Assembly: GCA_018304105.1 (NCBI GenBank)
Contig: JAGVWX010000008.1
Span: 1 to 60,952 of the forward strand
Origin: Candidatus Pacearchaeota archaeon
GTDB lineage: Archaea; Nanobdellota; Nanobdellia; Pacearchaeales; GW2011-AR1
DNA: 60,952 nucleotides
Direction of reading: 5' to 3'
The translations under genes and the position numbers were made by a program. The notes under the pieces were generated by a model, which was given only the letters and a program-made list of their open reading frames with translations, was not told where the DNA came from and did no database searches. Shown here piece by piece: positions 38,461 to 47,800 of this stretch. Every line of letters starts with the position of its first letter. Positions within the stretch are counted from its first letter, which is position 1.

Positions 38461-38736
38461 TTACCCGAAAGCCCTTCTGTAATCTTCAGTCTCAACCGAA
38501 CTCACCCCGTCCACTCCCGCAAGTTTATCCTCGAAAATTGAAGTGTCTTTTTCTTCATGCCATGCAAATTTCACAAAGATTGCCTTCAGCCCAAAAGCCA
38601 TCGGTCTTTCTTCAAAAGAAATATTCATCGCGCCATCTTCTTCCAGCCTTTCCTTCGCTGACTTCTTAATCGCTTCCAAATCTGAATCCAGCGATTCCGG
38701 CATCAACCTAACAATTACTGCAACTATTCCTGCCAT
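38461..38736 (-). CDS. ef1b: archaeal elongation factor 1-beta
   Basis: VIVRLMPESLDSDLEAIKK...FGLKAIFVKFAWHEEK...GVDGVSSVETEDYRRAFG. Confidence 0.88.
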   Translation of the reverse strand: MAGIVAVIVRLMPESLDSDLEAIKKSAKERLEEDGAMNISFEERPMAFGLKAIFVKFAWHEEKDTSIFEDKLAGVDGVSSVETEDYRRAFG

Positions 38737-38915
38737 ATTATTTAGACACAGCTTTCTAAACAGTGTCCAATTCCAAAATAAGAAAGATGGTTTATAAAAT
38801 TACGCATTAAGGTTATTTTAAAGTCAAATCAACTGGCCCCGCCGCAGCAAGCTGCGGGGTAAACCCCAGGAAGGAATTTAATTTACGTGAAGTTAAACTC
38901 CGCAAAATCGGGCAG

Positions 38916-41693
38916 TTACGCGCTCCCCGAACCTAATTTTTCCAAGTGTTCAGCAACTTTTTCGTCAATAATCATAATTCTTCTTATTGATTTTACGTGC
39001 TTGTGCCTAAGAAGAACATTCTTCTGTTTAATCTTCCTTGCAATGTTTTTATCAAGTTTGATTAACCAGCCATAAATCTTTGGCTTTTTATCTTCTAGAT
39101 ATACCCCTTTTATGTTGCCGATGTAATTACCATTTTCCGCATAAACCTTTTTCCCCATAATGCTCGTTAATCTCGTCATATCCTTTGGCTTTCTGTTCTT
39201 AAATATCCAAGATAAAAGACTGATCAATGCAATTAATAATAAAATTCCGCAGCCTGCAAAAAAATAAGTCTTATTACTGCTGACAAATTGTACTGCAGAC
39301 AAAGATCCTTTTCTCATATTGGAAAATAAGTTTTTAATTGATTCAGAAACTTTGATTCCTGCAGGGGACGTTTCTTTTATATCTCCGGCATCTTTTGTTT
39401 CATTTTCATCCAATTCATTTATTTGCATTCCCGTCGAAGGGGCAATTATTTCAATTTTTCTATATGACTCTGCTGAATAATTCTCATACCCCACTTCTGT
39501 ATAGAAATCATAAATTCCTGGTTCGAGAGTATTTGGCATAAATAGTTTAACCGTTTGTGTCTTCTCCTCAAGTATACCTAAATAAATTGTATCTTTTCCC
39601 AAGTCTAATCTCTTCCTCTCGTTTTGAATCCAAAAGGTAACTATAACATCCCCCTTTATTTCAGCCATGCCCCTTATGTAATAAGTTAAATTGAAGAACT
39701 CTCTCGACTTGATAGGAGAAACTATATCTACTATTTTAACATCAAATAATTTTACGCATTTATTAGAATAACAGGAATAATCTGTTTTGCAATCTGCATC
39801 CCTTTCACATTCGTGAGTTATTATTGTTCTTCCTCTTCCACCAGAGAAGGTTTGTGTTGCTAGTTGCTCTCCGCAATCTAATATATTTCTAAATTCTAAA
39901 TAAGTATTATTATTTCCAGAATTCCATAAGTCTGATAGAAGATTTGTAATTGCATAACAAGTTCCATAGTTTTCATCATATTCTGTTTTGTTTCTTGTTT
40001 GGTTCATAGTCTCGTCTGCTAAACAAGATATATTTGTCCAATCTGTCCAACTGCTGTTTACGATACTATAAGAACAATAATTGCAAGAAACCGTTTGATT
40101 TTCAAACCAGGTTACATTGATAAATAAATCCGAAATTAAACCAGTAACAGCGTAACAGGTTGAATAATTGTTATCATACTCTGTCCAGTTTCTTGTTTGA
40201 GTTTTATTATCAAATATACTGCAGGAGGTTATATCGTACCAGTCTGATTTTGTAGTATTTACATTATTAAATGAGCAATAATTGCAACTTATATTTTGAT
40301 ATTCATAAATAGTTTGATTAGCAATTTCTCCGCAATTATTTGTATCATATTGAGTTAAGTTTCTAATCTGGGTTTGATTATCATAAATGTCGCAAATTCC
40401 AAAATTTATCCAATCACTCCAACTTGTGTTTACCAGATTAGTTATACAAGAATTTACAGTATAGCTTCTTGTTCCAGAGGAGTTATAATTATGACCTGTT
40501 CCGTTTCCCCAGCTTCCCCAATAATATGAATATGTTCCATTTGTCAATGAAACAGAAACGTTATAGACATTAGATGTCAAATTTTGAGCGGTGTAATTTG
40601 TATTATTTATCTGCAAAAGTACTGTTCCGTTCGTATTCTCAACTGTCACATTAAACAACGCAATTCCATTCCCAATTAAAGTTGCATTATCATCCCAATA
40701 ATCTGAGAAGATAGGATAAATTGTGTCTGCAGCTGGAGGAACATAACTTGTATTGACAATCACGCTTCTCTGCTCAGTTTGATTCTTATTTCCAGCTATA
40801 TCGATGGCATAACCTGTGAACGTGTGAGTTCCATTTGTTAAGCTTGTGAAATTATTATAATACTGATTTACACTTGCATTGTACAATGCCAGAATCTCCG
40901 AGGAAGAAAGAGTCCTGTTAAATACCATCATTTCGTCGATTGTGCCATTGAAATAACCGCTGAATCCAACACCTATATGCATTCCCTGAAGGGCACATGT
41001 CGCAGTAATTGCAGAATCAACTTCTTGAGTTCCGTTAATATATATTTTGTTGCTTGTCCCATTCCTCACCCATGCAACATGATACCAGATACCTGGCGTA
41101 ATTGAAGTTGTTGTGGAGCCTGAATAAGCAGCATTGCATGGCAGTACCCTTATTTTATTAGTCGAAATCTGCATAAGTCTTTGAGGAGAGGCGTCCACAA
41201 GGCTATTACCGTCTTCAAATATTCCGCGATTAGCTGTACTATCTGACTTTATCCATAAAGAAAAAGTTTCATTTTTAGGTGATGCGCCTGTCAAACCAGC
41301 AGTATTCACATTAACATAACCATTAGTAACATTAAACTGGAATGCACTTCCAAACCTGCCGCCAGAATTTAGCGTAGCATTTCCAATAGCAGTGCCATTC
41401 ATTCCGTATGTGGAAAGATCATAGAACATCGCCCCCAGTGTCCCAGCACTCTGATTTGTGTCATCCCCCCTAATCCACAACACAAGAGATTTGTCGAAAT
41501 CAACAAACGCATAATGCTCTGAAGAATCATTCGTTGAAACATTTACATAAATTGAATCTCCAGATTGTGAACTTCCATTACTCGGCGTCGGATTTGTAAA
41601 GTCAATATCGGGCAAAGTTGTGTCTGATGCAGAAACCAATACGAGAATAAAGAATATTAAATATATTGCAACCAATAAATACTTCTTACTCAT
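38916..41693 (-). CDS. surface protein: signal peptide, LamG-like domain, Ig-like module, three TSP1-like repeats, TM, PRC-barrel tail
   Basis: LamG-like WYHVAWVRNGTSNKIYINGT...GYFNGTIDEMMVFNRTLSSSEI; W..W..C repeats; TM YFFAGCGILLLIALISLLSWIFK; PRC MGKKVYAENGNYIGNIKGVYLEDKKPKIYGWLIKL. Confidence 0.8.
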   Translation of the reverse strand: MSKKYLLVAIYLIFFILVLVSASDTTLPDIDFTNPTPSNGSSQSGDSIYVNVSTNDSSEHYAFVDFDKSLVLWIRGDDTNQSAGTLGAMFYDLSTYGMNGTAIGNATLNSGGRFGSAFQFNVTNGYVNVNTAGLTGASPKNETFSLWIKSDSTANRGIFEDGNSLVDASPQRLMQISTNKIRVLPCNAAYSGSTTTSITPGIWYHVAWVRNGTSNKIYINGTQEVDSAITATCALQGMHIGVGFSGYFNGTIDEMMVFNRTLSSSEILALYNASVNQYYNNFTSLTNGTHTFTGYAIDIAGNKNQTEQRSVIVNTSYVPPAADTIYPIFSDYWDDNATLIGNGIALFNVTVENTNGTVLLQINNTNYTAQNLTSNVYNVSVSLTNGTYSYYWGSWGNGTGHNYNSSGTRSYTVNSCITNLVNTSWSDWINFGICDIYDNQTQIRNLTQYDTNNCGEIANQTIYEYQNISCNYCSFNNVNTTKSDWYDITSCSIFDNKTQTRNWTEYDNNYSTCYAVTGLISDLFINVTWFENQTVSCNYCSYSIVNSSWTDWTNISCLADETMNQTRNKTEYDENYGTCYAITNLLSDLWNSGNNNTYLEFRNILDCGEQLATQTFSGGRGRTIITHECERDADCKTDYSCYSNKCVKLFDVKIVDIVSPIKSREFFNLTYYIRGMAEIKGDVIVTFWIQNERKRLDLGKDTIYLGILEEKTQTVKLFMPNTLEPGIYDFYTEVGYENYSAESYRKIEIIAPSTGMQINELDENETKDAGDIKETSPAGIKVSESIKNLFSNMRKGSLSAVQFVSSNKTYFFAGCGILLLIALISLLSWIFKNRKPKDMTRLTSIMGKKVYAENGNYIGNIKGVYLEDKKPKIYGWLIKLDKNIARKIKQKNVLLRHKHVKSIRRIMIIDEKVAEHLEKLGSGSA

Positions 41694-41973
41694 TTTTGCC
41701 ACCAATAATAAATTTAATTTTTTTGCCAATACTCTCTTTTGGTAGAATAATATGTGCGCCCGTTCCAAAACAGGTAATTTGCCTCTCTAAAATTTCGCTG
41801 TTAAAAAAATCAATTTTAAGTTCTTTTTTATTAATAATTTTAGAATCACCAATAACAATCTTTGCTTTTTTCCCTATAAGAGTTTTAGAAACAAAAACAT
41901 GAGCCCCATTACCAAATTTAGAAGGAATTTTTTCAAAAATATTTAAATTGCCAAAATCTGCCCTTATGTTCAT
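41686..41973 (-). CDS. DUF2080-like protein with two tandem copies
   Basis: KFGNGAHVFVSKTLIGKKAKIVIGD and CFGTGAHIILPKESIGKKIKFIIGG. Confidence 0.65.
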   Translation of the reverse strand: MNIRADFGNLNIFEKIPSKFGNGAHVFVSKTLIGKKAKIVIGDSKIINKKELKIDFFNSEILERQITCFGTGAHIILPKESIGKKIKFIIGGKNE

Positions 41974-42058
41974 ATATACCTAGTATATATGATCCTTATA
42001 AAGATTATGATTAAGTATTCTCGTTATCAGAATTAACAAAACCACCACCCCATAAATG

Positions 42059-42067
42059 TTTATAAAA
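42059..42067 (+). promoter_or_regulatory. archaeal TATA-like box for the RPA-like gene
   Basis: TTTATAAAA 21-29 nt upstream of ATG 42088. Confidence 0.5.
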
Positions 42068-42087
42068 CCTAGTTCTTTTTACAAAAA

Positions 42088-43026
42088 ATGGATAACTATC
42101 AAAAGCTTATTGAAAGAATTGCCAAGTCTTCCAACCTTGATATAAGCGAAATCGAGAGGCGGGTCGAGGCAAAAAAAGCAAAGCTCTCCGGACTAATTTC
42201 CAAAGAAGGTGCCGCGCAAATAGTTGCCGCAGAACTCGGAATAAACTTCGACCATGAAAAACTCAAAATCTCAGAAATCCTTGACGGAATGAAAAGGGCA
42301 AATATCGTTGGAAAAATAATCAGAACCTTTCCTGTAAGAGAATTCAACAAAAACGGCAGGGAAGGAAAAGTAGCCTCATTCATCCTCGCAGACGAGACCG
42401 CGAACATCCGCGTCGCCTTGTGGGACACAAACCATATTTCGTTGATTGAAAGCGGAAAAATCGGAATAAATTCCATCGTCGAAATCTCGGGCGGAAACAT
42501 AAGAAACAACGAATTGCATCTTTCTTCTTTCGCAGAATTAAAACTCAGCAACGAAAAAATAGAAAATGTTAATGAACAGCAAATGACCAGCGAAAAATCA
42601 CTCAAAGACGCCCAGCCCGGGCAAAACATTCGAACTCGCGCAATAATCGTCCACGCGTTCGAACCAAGATATTTCGAAGTCAATCCTGAGACTGGCAAGA
42701 AATTTACCGAAGCGGACAAAAACAATGGATTGCAGCCCAAAAAACGCGCACTCCTGAACATTACTTTAGACGACGGTACCGAGTCCATGCGTTCCGTGCT
42801 TTTCGGAGAGCAAATAAACAAACTCGGCATCGCAGATGAAGAAATCTTCTCTCTCGAAGAATACGCCAAAGCAAAAGAAAGAATATTGGGCGAAGAAAAA
42901 TATTTTATCGGCCAAATCCGCACAAACGCCTTCTCAAACTCCCCCGAACTCACAATCAACGGCGTCGAAGAAGTCAATCCCGATGAACTAATCAAAGAAC
43001 TTGAAGCAAAACAACTAACTCCGTAA
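42088..43026 (+). CDS. replication protein A-like OB-fold protein
   Basis: VGKIIRTFPVREFNKNGREGKVASFILADETANIRVALWD. Confidence 0.85.
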   Translation: MDNYQKLIERIAKSSNLDISEIERRVEAKKAKLSGLISKEGAAQIVAAELGINFDHEKLKISEILDGMKRANIVGKIIRTFPVREFNKNGREGKVASFILADETANIRVALWDTNHISLIESGKIGINSIVEISGGNIRNNELHLSSFAELKLSNEKIENVNEQQMTSEKSLKDAQPGQNIRTRAIIVHAFEPRYFEVNPETGKKFTEADKNNGLQPKKRALLNITLDDGTESMRSVLFGEQINKLGIADEEIFSLEEYAKAKERILGEEKYFIGQIRTNAFSNSPELTINGVEEVNPDELIKELEAKQLTP

Positions 43027-43081
43027 AAACATCGTTCTCACAACATATAATCTTTTAAACATCCCCCAACATTTAATAGTA

Positions 43082-43222
43082 TGCGGCGCTTGACCAATGC
43101 TAGTAAAATCATAATTTGGCGTTAGACGATATTGCCAGAACATTACTTATGCAATATCGTATGGGGGGGCGGGATATAAAAACGCCAAATTATAAGAAAG
43201 CAAGCTGTCCAATTACGCCGCA
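43082..43222 (+). repeat. structured G-rich element, type B-prime
   Basis: TGCGGCG/CGCCGCA; ATAATTTGGCGTT (43111-43123)/AACGCCAAATTAT (43181-43193); ACGATATTGC/GCAATATCGT; ATGGGGGGGCGGG. Confidence 0.85.
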
Positions 43223-43241
43223 AAGAGTAAATTAATATACC

Positions 43242-44246
43242 ATGGCAAAAAAAGAAACTGAAGAAGAAGAAAAATCTGATGATGTTGAAGCTGAAGCAGC
43301 AGAAAAGAAATTAACAGACGTTCCAGGCATCGGCCCTGGAATAGCTTCAAAGCTTGAAGCGGCCGGCGTTTATGACTTAATGGGTCTCGCAGTCATGTCT
43401 CCTCCAGCATTATCTGAAATGGCTGGCGTAGGCGAAGCAGTGGCAAGAAAAGCAATCCAAGCAGCTCGTTCAATGATGAATCTCGGTTTTATGTCTGGCG
43501 ATGAATTCGCCAAAAAAAGAGAGAACGTCGTGTTCATAACAACAGGCTCACAATCTCTTAATTCTTTACTCGGCGGCAAAGGCGTAGAAACCGGCTCAAT
43601 TACCGAAGCATACGGCGCCTTCGGCTCAGGAAAAACCCAGCTTGCACTCACTCTCGCAGTAAACACTCAGCTCCCAAAAGACCAAGGCGGAATCGAAGGC
43701 AAATCGGTTTACATCGACACCGAATCAACATTCCGCCCGGAAAGAATCAGGCAAATCGCAGAAGCCATCGGCGCCAATCCTGAAAAAGTCCTGAAAAACA
43801 TTCTTGTTGCAAGAGCATTCAATTCAGACCATCAAATTCTTCTTCTTGACAAAATCAACGAAATGATAAAAGATGGCGAGCCAATCAAATTAGTTATCGT
43901 AGACTCACTCACCGCCCATTTCAGAGCAGAATTCGCAGGTCGCGGACAGCTCGCAGACAGACAGCAAAAATTAAACCGATACTTGCACAGCCTGCAAAAA
44001 CTCGCAGACCAGCACAATCTCGCAGTCTTCGTCACAAATCAGGTAATGGCAAACCCCGCAGTAATGTTCGGCGACCCAACAACAGCAATAGGCGGTCACA
44101 TCCTCGGCCACGCTTCAACTTACCGGCTCTACCTAAGGCGGGGAAAAGGCGGCTCCCGCGTCGCCAAGCTCATTGACTCTCCAAACCTCCCAGAAAACGA
44201 ATGCCAGTTCTTCCTCACAACCGCGGGAATAAGGGACGAAAGTTGA
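43242..44246 (+). CDS. radA: DNA repair and recombination protein RadA
   Basis: N-terminal Hh[18 protein letters not shown]; Walker [46 protein letters not shown]. Confidence 0.95.
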   Translation: MAKKETEEEEKSDDVEAEAAEKKLTDVPGIGPGIASKLEAAGVYDLMGLAVMSPPALSEMAGVGEAVARKAIQAARSMMNLGFMSGDEFAKKRENVVFITTGSQSLNSLLGGKGVETGSITEAYGAFGSGKTQLALTLAVNTQLPKDQGGIEGKSVYIDTESTFRPERIRQIAEAIGANPEKVLKNILVARAFNSDHQILLLDKINEMIKDGEPIKLVIVDSLTAHFRAEFAGRGQLADRQQKLNRYLHSLQKLADQHNLAVFVTNQVMANPAVMFGDPTTAIGGHILGHASTYRLYLRRGKGGSRVAKLIDSPNLPENECQFFLTTAGIRDES

Positions 44247-44309
44247 ACGCCCCAACACTAAGCAATCTCTGGATTAACCTCAAAGTAAGTTAACGCTGTT
44301 TATCACAAG

Positions 44310-44318
44310 TTTATATAA
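44310..44318 (+). promoter_or_regulatory. archaeal TATA-like box for the PAS gene
   Basis: TTTATATAA 20-28 nt upstream of ATG 44338. Confidence 0.5.
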
Positions 44319-44337
44319 TTCGGAGTTATAGAAATGC

Positions 44338-44730
44338 ATGGATGACCACACAAAAATTCTGGAAGAATTAGAAGCGCGAATCAAACCCCTTCTTGATAAC
44401 AGCCCAGACGGAATTTATTTCTGGCTTGATGAAACCAATATGATTTGTAACGAAAAGCTTGCGTCAATATTCGGCTACACAATAAAAGAGATTCTGTCAA
44501 AAACTCCTTTCCTAGAAAATTTAATTGCCGAAGACTACCGAGAAGTATTCTCGCTGAATTATCATCATCATGTCGCAAACTTATCTTTTCCCGTGACATT
44601 TAGATTCAACGGAATAAACAAATCAGGCAAAGAATTTCCGGCAGAAACCGACATGATTCCGTTTTCCTGGAAAAACCATGCAATAGCGTTTCACTTCGTA
44701 AGAAAAATCAGCGCGGCGCAGCAAACGTAG
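44338..44730 (+). CDS. PAS domain protein
   Basis: LLDNSPDGIYFWLDETNMICNEKLASIFGYTIKEI...FRFNGINKSGKEFPAETDMI. Confidence 0.75.
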   Translation: MDDHTKILEELEARIKPLLDNSPDGIYFWLDETNMICNEKLASIFGYTIKEILSKTPFLENLIAEDYREVFSLNYHHHVANLSFPVTFRFNGINKSGKEFPAETDMIPFSWKNHAIAFHFVRKISAAQQT

Positions 44731-44819
44731 TTTGCTATTATCAGGACGCAAACAGAAACTCCGTGTCGAAAATCGCGCCTAATTGCGCTGCGCGACATCT
44801 ATAGTTTATATACTAAAAA

Positions 44820-47800
44820 TTAAAGAATAACTTGTCCTGTAATCTCTCCTTTGCTCTCCCAGACCCCTTCTTCTGCTCCCTTATCCTCTTCTGTATTCTC
44901 CCCTTCTGCAGCATTGCCTTCACCACTGCTTTCACCGCCAGGCCCGTCCTCTTTTCCCATCATTGAAAAGAACTTCTTAAACAATTTTTTCATATCTCCT
45001 TCTGATTCAGCAGGGGTGAATGTTGCAGAATTCATTATGCTTCTCACCTTGAAATACATTTTTGCTCCATTAACCATGTTTTTTACTCCCTGGATTGGCT
45101 GCATTTTTTTGTCCCATGGGGGGCTTTCTGTTTGTTCTCCCCTCATTTCTTTTTCCTGCGCATATATTAATTCATAAATTTTTTCAAAATCAATTTCTGC
45201 AGTCACATCTTTTTCGCCAACTTCTTCAGGAAGCATTGGTGTCATTTTTATTATATCATTTTCATTAACTTGTGCATAAAGATTAAACACAACTTCATTA
45301 GTTGCTAAATCCTTAAACTGAACAACGGCATCCAGGCTCCCCCCATATTTTTCTGCCATTGTTCTTATCATTTTCATGAACTTTTCATCCTGCTTAATCA
45401 TCCCCTTTTCTTCCGCTGTCATACCTTCTTCATTTTTTCTGTTCATTTTATCTTCAGGAGAGCCAGGGAACTCATGATTTTTCATTGCTTTTTTCATTTC
45501 AGATTCTATGAATTCTTTGGAAGGAAAAATCCAGGTTTTCATATAAGGAGAAATAATAGTTACCTCTTCGTCCATTCCGGGAATTTTAACTGTTTTTGCC
45601 TCTTCCCAATATTCTAATTTCCCATATTCTGTTTCATATTTTATATTAATTAGATTGTAATTCATAACATCTTTTATGTCAGTTTTATCCATGCACTTCA
45701 TTCTAAATGCCATTTCTCTTTGATTGTCTACATTTTTCCAATAAAGTTCAAAAATTCCAGAAGCGGCTTGCTCCCAGTTTTCAGCTGAATTGGCAAGATA
45801 CTCTTCAAAAAACCATTTCGCAAACTCTTGATTAAATCCTTTTTCAAATTCCTCTCTTTGTTTTATTAAATTTTGCAATTCAAATTTGCACCAGTCAGCA
45901 TTTCCCCCGGAATAATATTTATTTTTTAAAGGCTGTAATCTCTCAAATGGATCTCCCCATCCCCCAAACCAAATAAATCCATTTGTTTTTCCCTTTTCAG
46001 TTCTGCAGTTTCCTCCTGCTTCAAATCCCCCTAATTGTTCCTTAAATTCTTCCTTATTTTCAAATTCTTTCCACCATTCTCCTTCACCCTTTGTGCATTT
46101 TTCAATACACGTCTCATCAGGTTTGCAGCTCCCCTCGCATTTTTTGCTCTCTTCATCTACATTGCATTCCATTTCATTTCCACAACTTTCCCTAATGCAT
46201 TTTTCAATACATGGTCTTGCACAATCTTTGCTGCATCTTTGTTTTTGCTCTTGCTCCATTTTTTTATTTTCTTCATTTCTTCTTTCATCATCGCCATTAT
46301 CCTCATATCGCCTATTTTCTTCTTCATTCATTTGGGGCTGTTGTCCATCTTGCGGAGGCTGTTGATTTTCTTGAGGCTGTTGTCCATCTTGCGGAGGCTG
46401 TTGATTTTCCTGGTCTGATTCAGTTCCTGTTGTTTCTTGTCCTGTGTCTGCAGAACTGTCTGATTGTGAATCTGATGTTCCACTATCGCCAGTATCTCCC
46501 CCTTCAACATCAAATCCGGTTAGACCAACAACAAAACCAGTAACCTTTCCTGCAACCCCCTTAACAGAGTTAATAACATTTCCCGTTATTGACTCTGGTT
46601 GTTCTTCGGTTTGTTCCGTTATTTCTGATTCAGAATTCTCATTTGCGGTTTCAGTTTCTTGTTGAGGACTTTCTTGTATTTGTGCAGCTTCTTCAGAACT
46701 TGTTTGTTCTTTTTCTTCTTCAACCACGTTTGTTTCTGGCTCTTCTATAACGTTATCCTCTTCTTCAGTTTCTTCAACTTCTATTCTCTCGGGAAGTGCA
46801 ACACACTGTCCATTACTACAGACATCATTTTCTCCCCCACAATCCGATAAACTAGTGCATTGATTCCCAACTACATCCCCAATAACAATTTCTTCCTCAA
46901 CTTCTTCTTCAACAGTTCCGGGGCAAGCAAGCCCAGTATCTGTCCATAATCCATTTGAACACATACTAGAAATAATATTTTCTCCAGATCCACAATTCAT
47001 AGTTTTTTGTGTTCCGTCATCACATTCTTGCTCAGAACACTCGCTTAATTCTTTAACCTGGCACTTTCCTTCAGCACACTCCCCATTACCGCATAAAAAC
47101 TTACAATCTTCATTTACAACACAAGTTTGTTCTTCTATGCAGACTGGTTCTAATGAGCAGTTATTCTCGTCTTTTCCTTTGAAAATAACTTTTCCAGAAC
47201 ATTCAATTGGAGCATACTGGGGGCATAATGCACAGTCCTCCGCGCAGTTTTCAATTGTTTCATTTCCCTCGCAAACATGATTGCCGCATACAACCTCTTT
47301 TATCTCAATTATCACTTCTTTCGCCTTGCATTCTTTTGCAATACAATAAAAATCAACTTCTTCTTGTGTTCCATTTTCTCCTGCAATTGTGCCAACTCCT
47401 TTCCCGCAGATTTTCCCGCCGCACTGATCATCATCACAATCTATCTGCTCATTTTTATTATCGTCAAAATTATTATTGCATATTTCTTCTCCTTTTTCTC
47501 TGAACAGTTCTATTAATCTTTTCTTGAATTCTATCTGTGCAAAAGAATACTCTTTTTTGTCATAACCAGAAAATAAAGTCACATAAAATTGCTTTCTTTC
47601 CTCATAATTCTGTTTTCTTAATGCCTTTTCTTGCTTCCTTCTTTCCTGGTCTTGTTTTATCCAAAAATAAGGATCGTTATTTTCTTTTGGCTGTTTATTA
47701 TCATTATTATTTTCATTTATTGCATTTCCAGTAATAAAATTTCCAGTTATTGTGTTTTCAACTATATTATTGGAATCAGAATTTGAGCCTCCCTCCGTAT

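Noticed and set aside
38832-38868. CCCCGCCGCAGCAAGCTGCGGGGTAAACCCCA hairpin as an RNA gene
   Set aside because: Only a simple GC hairpin downstream of the minus-strand surface gene; terminator-like at most, and no conserved partner copy was found in the window
41686-41973. Transposon remnant, suggested by the DUF2080-like domain
   Set aside because: No transposase, terminal inverted repeats or target duplication visible; kept only as a DUF2080-like CDS
42099-42995. 298-aa ORF antisense to the RPA-like gene
   Set aside because: Shadow ORF; the sense strand encodes a recognisable OB-fold protein and the antisense translation is low-complexity Ser/Leu/Ile-rich
46035-46543. Overlapping plus-strand ORFs within the giant Cys-rich gene
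   Set aside because: Phe/Ser/Leu-rich translations of the reverse strand of Glu/Gln/Lys-rich coding DNA
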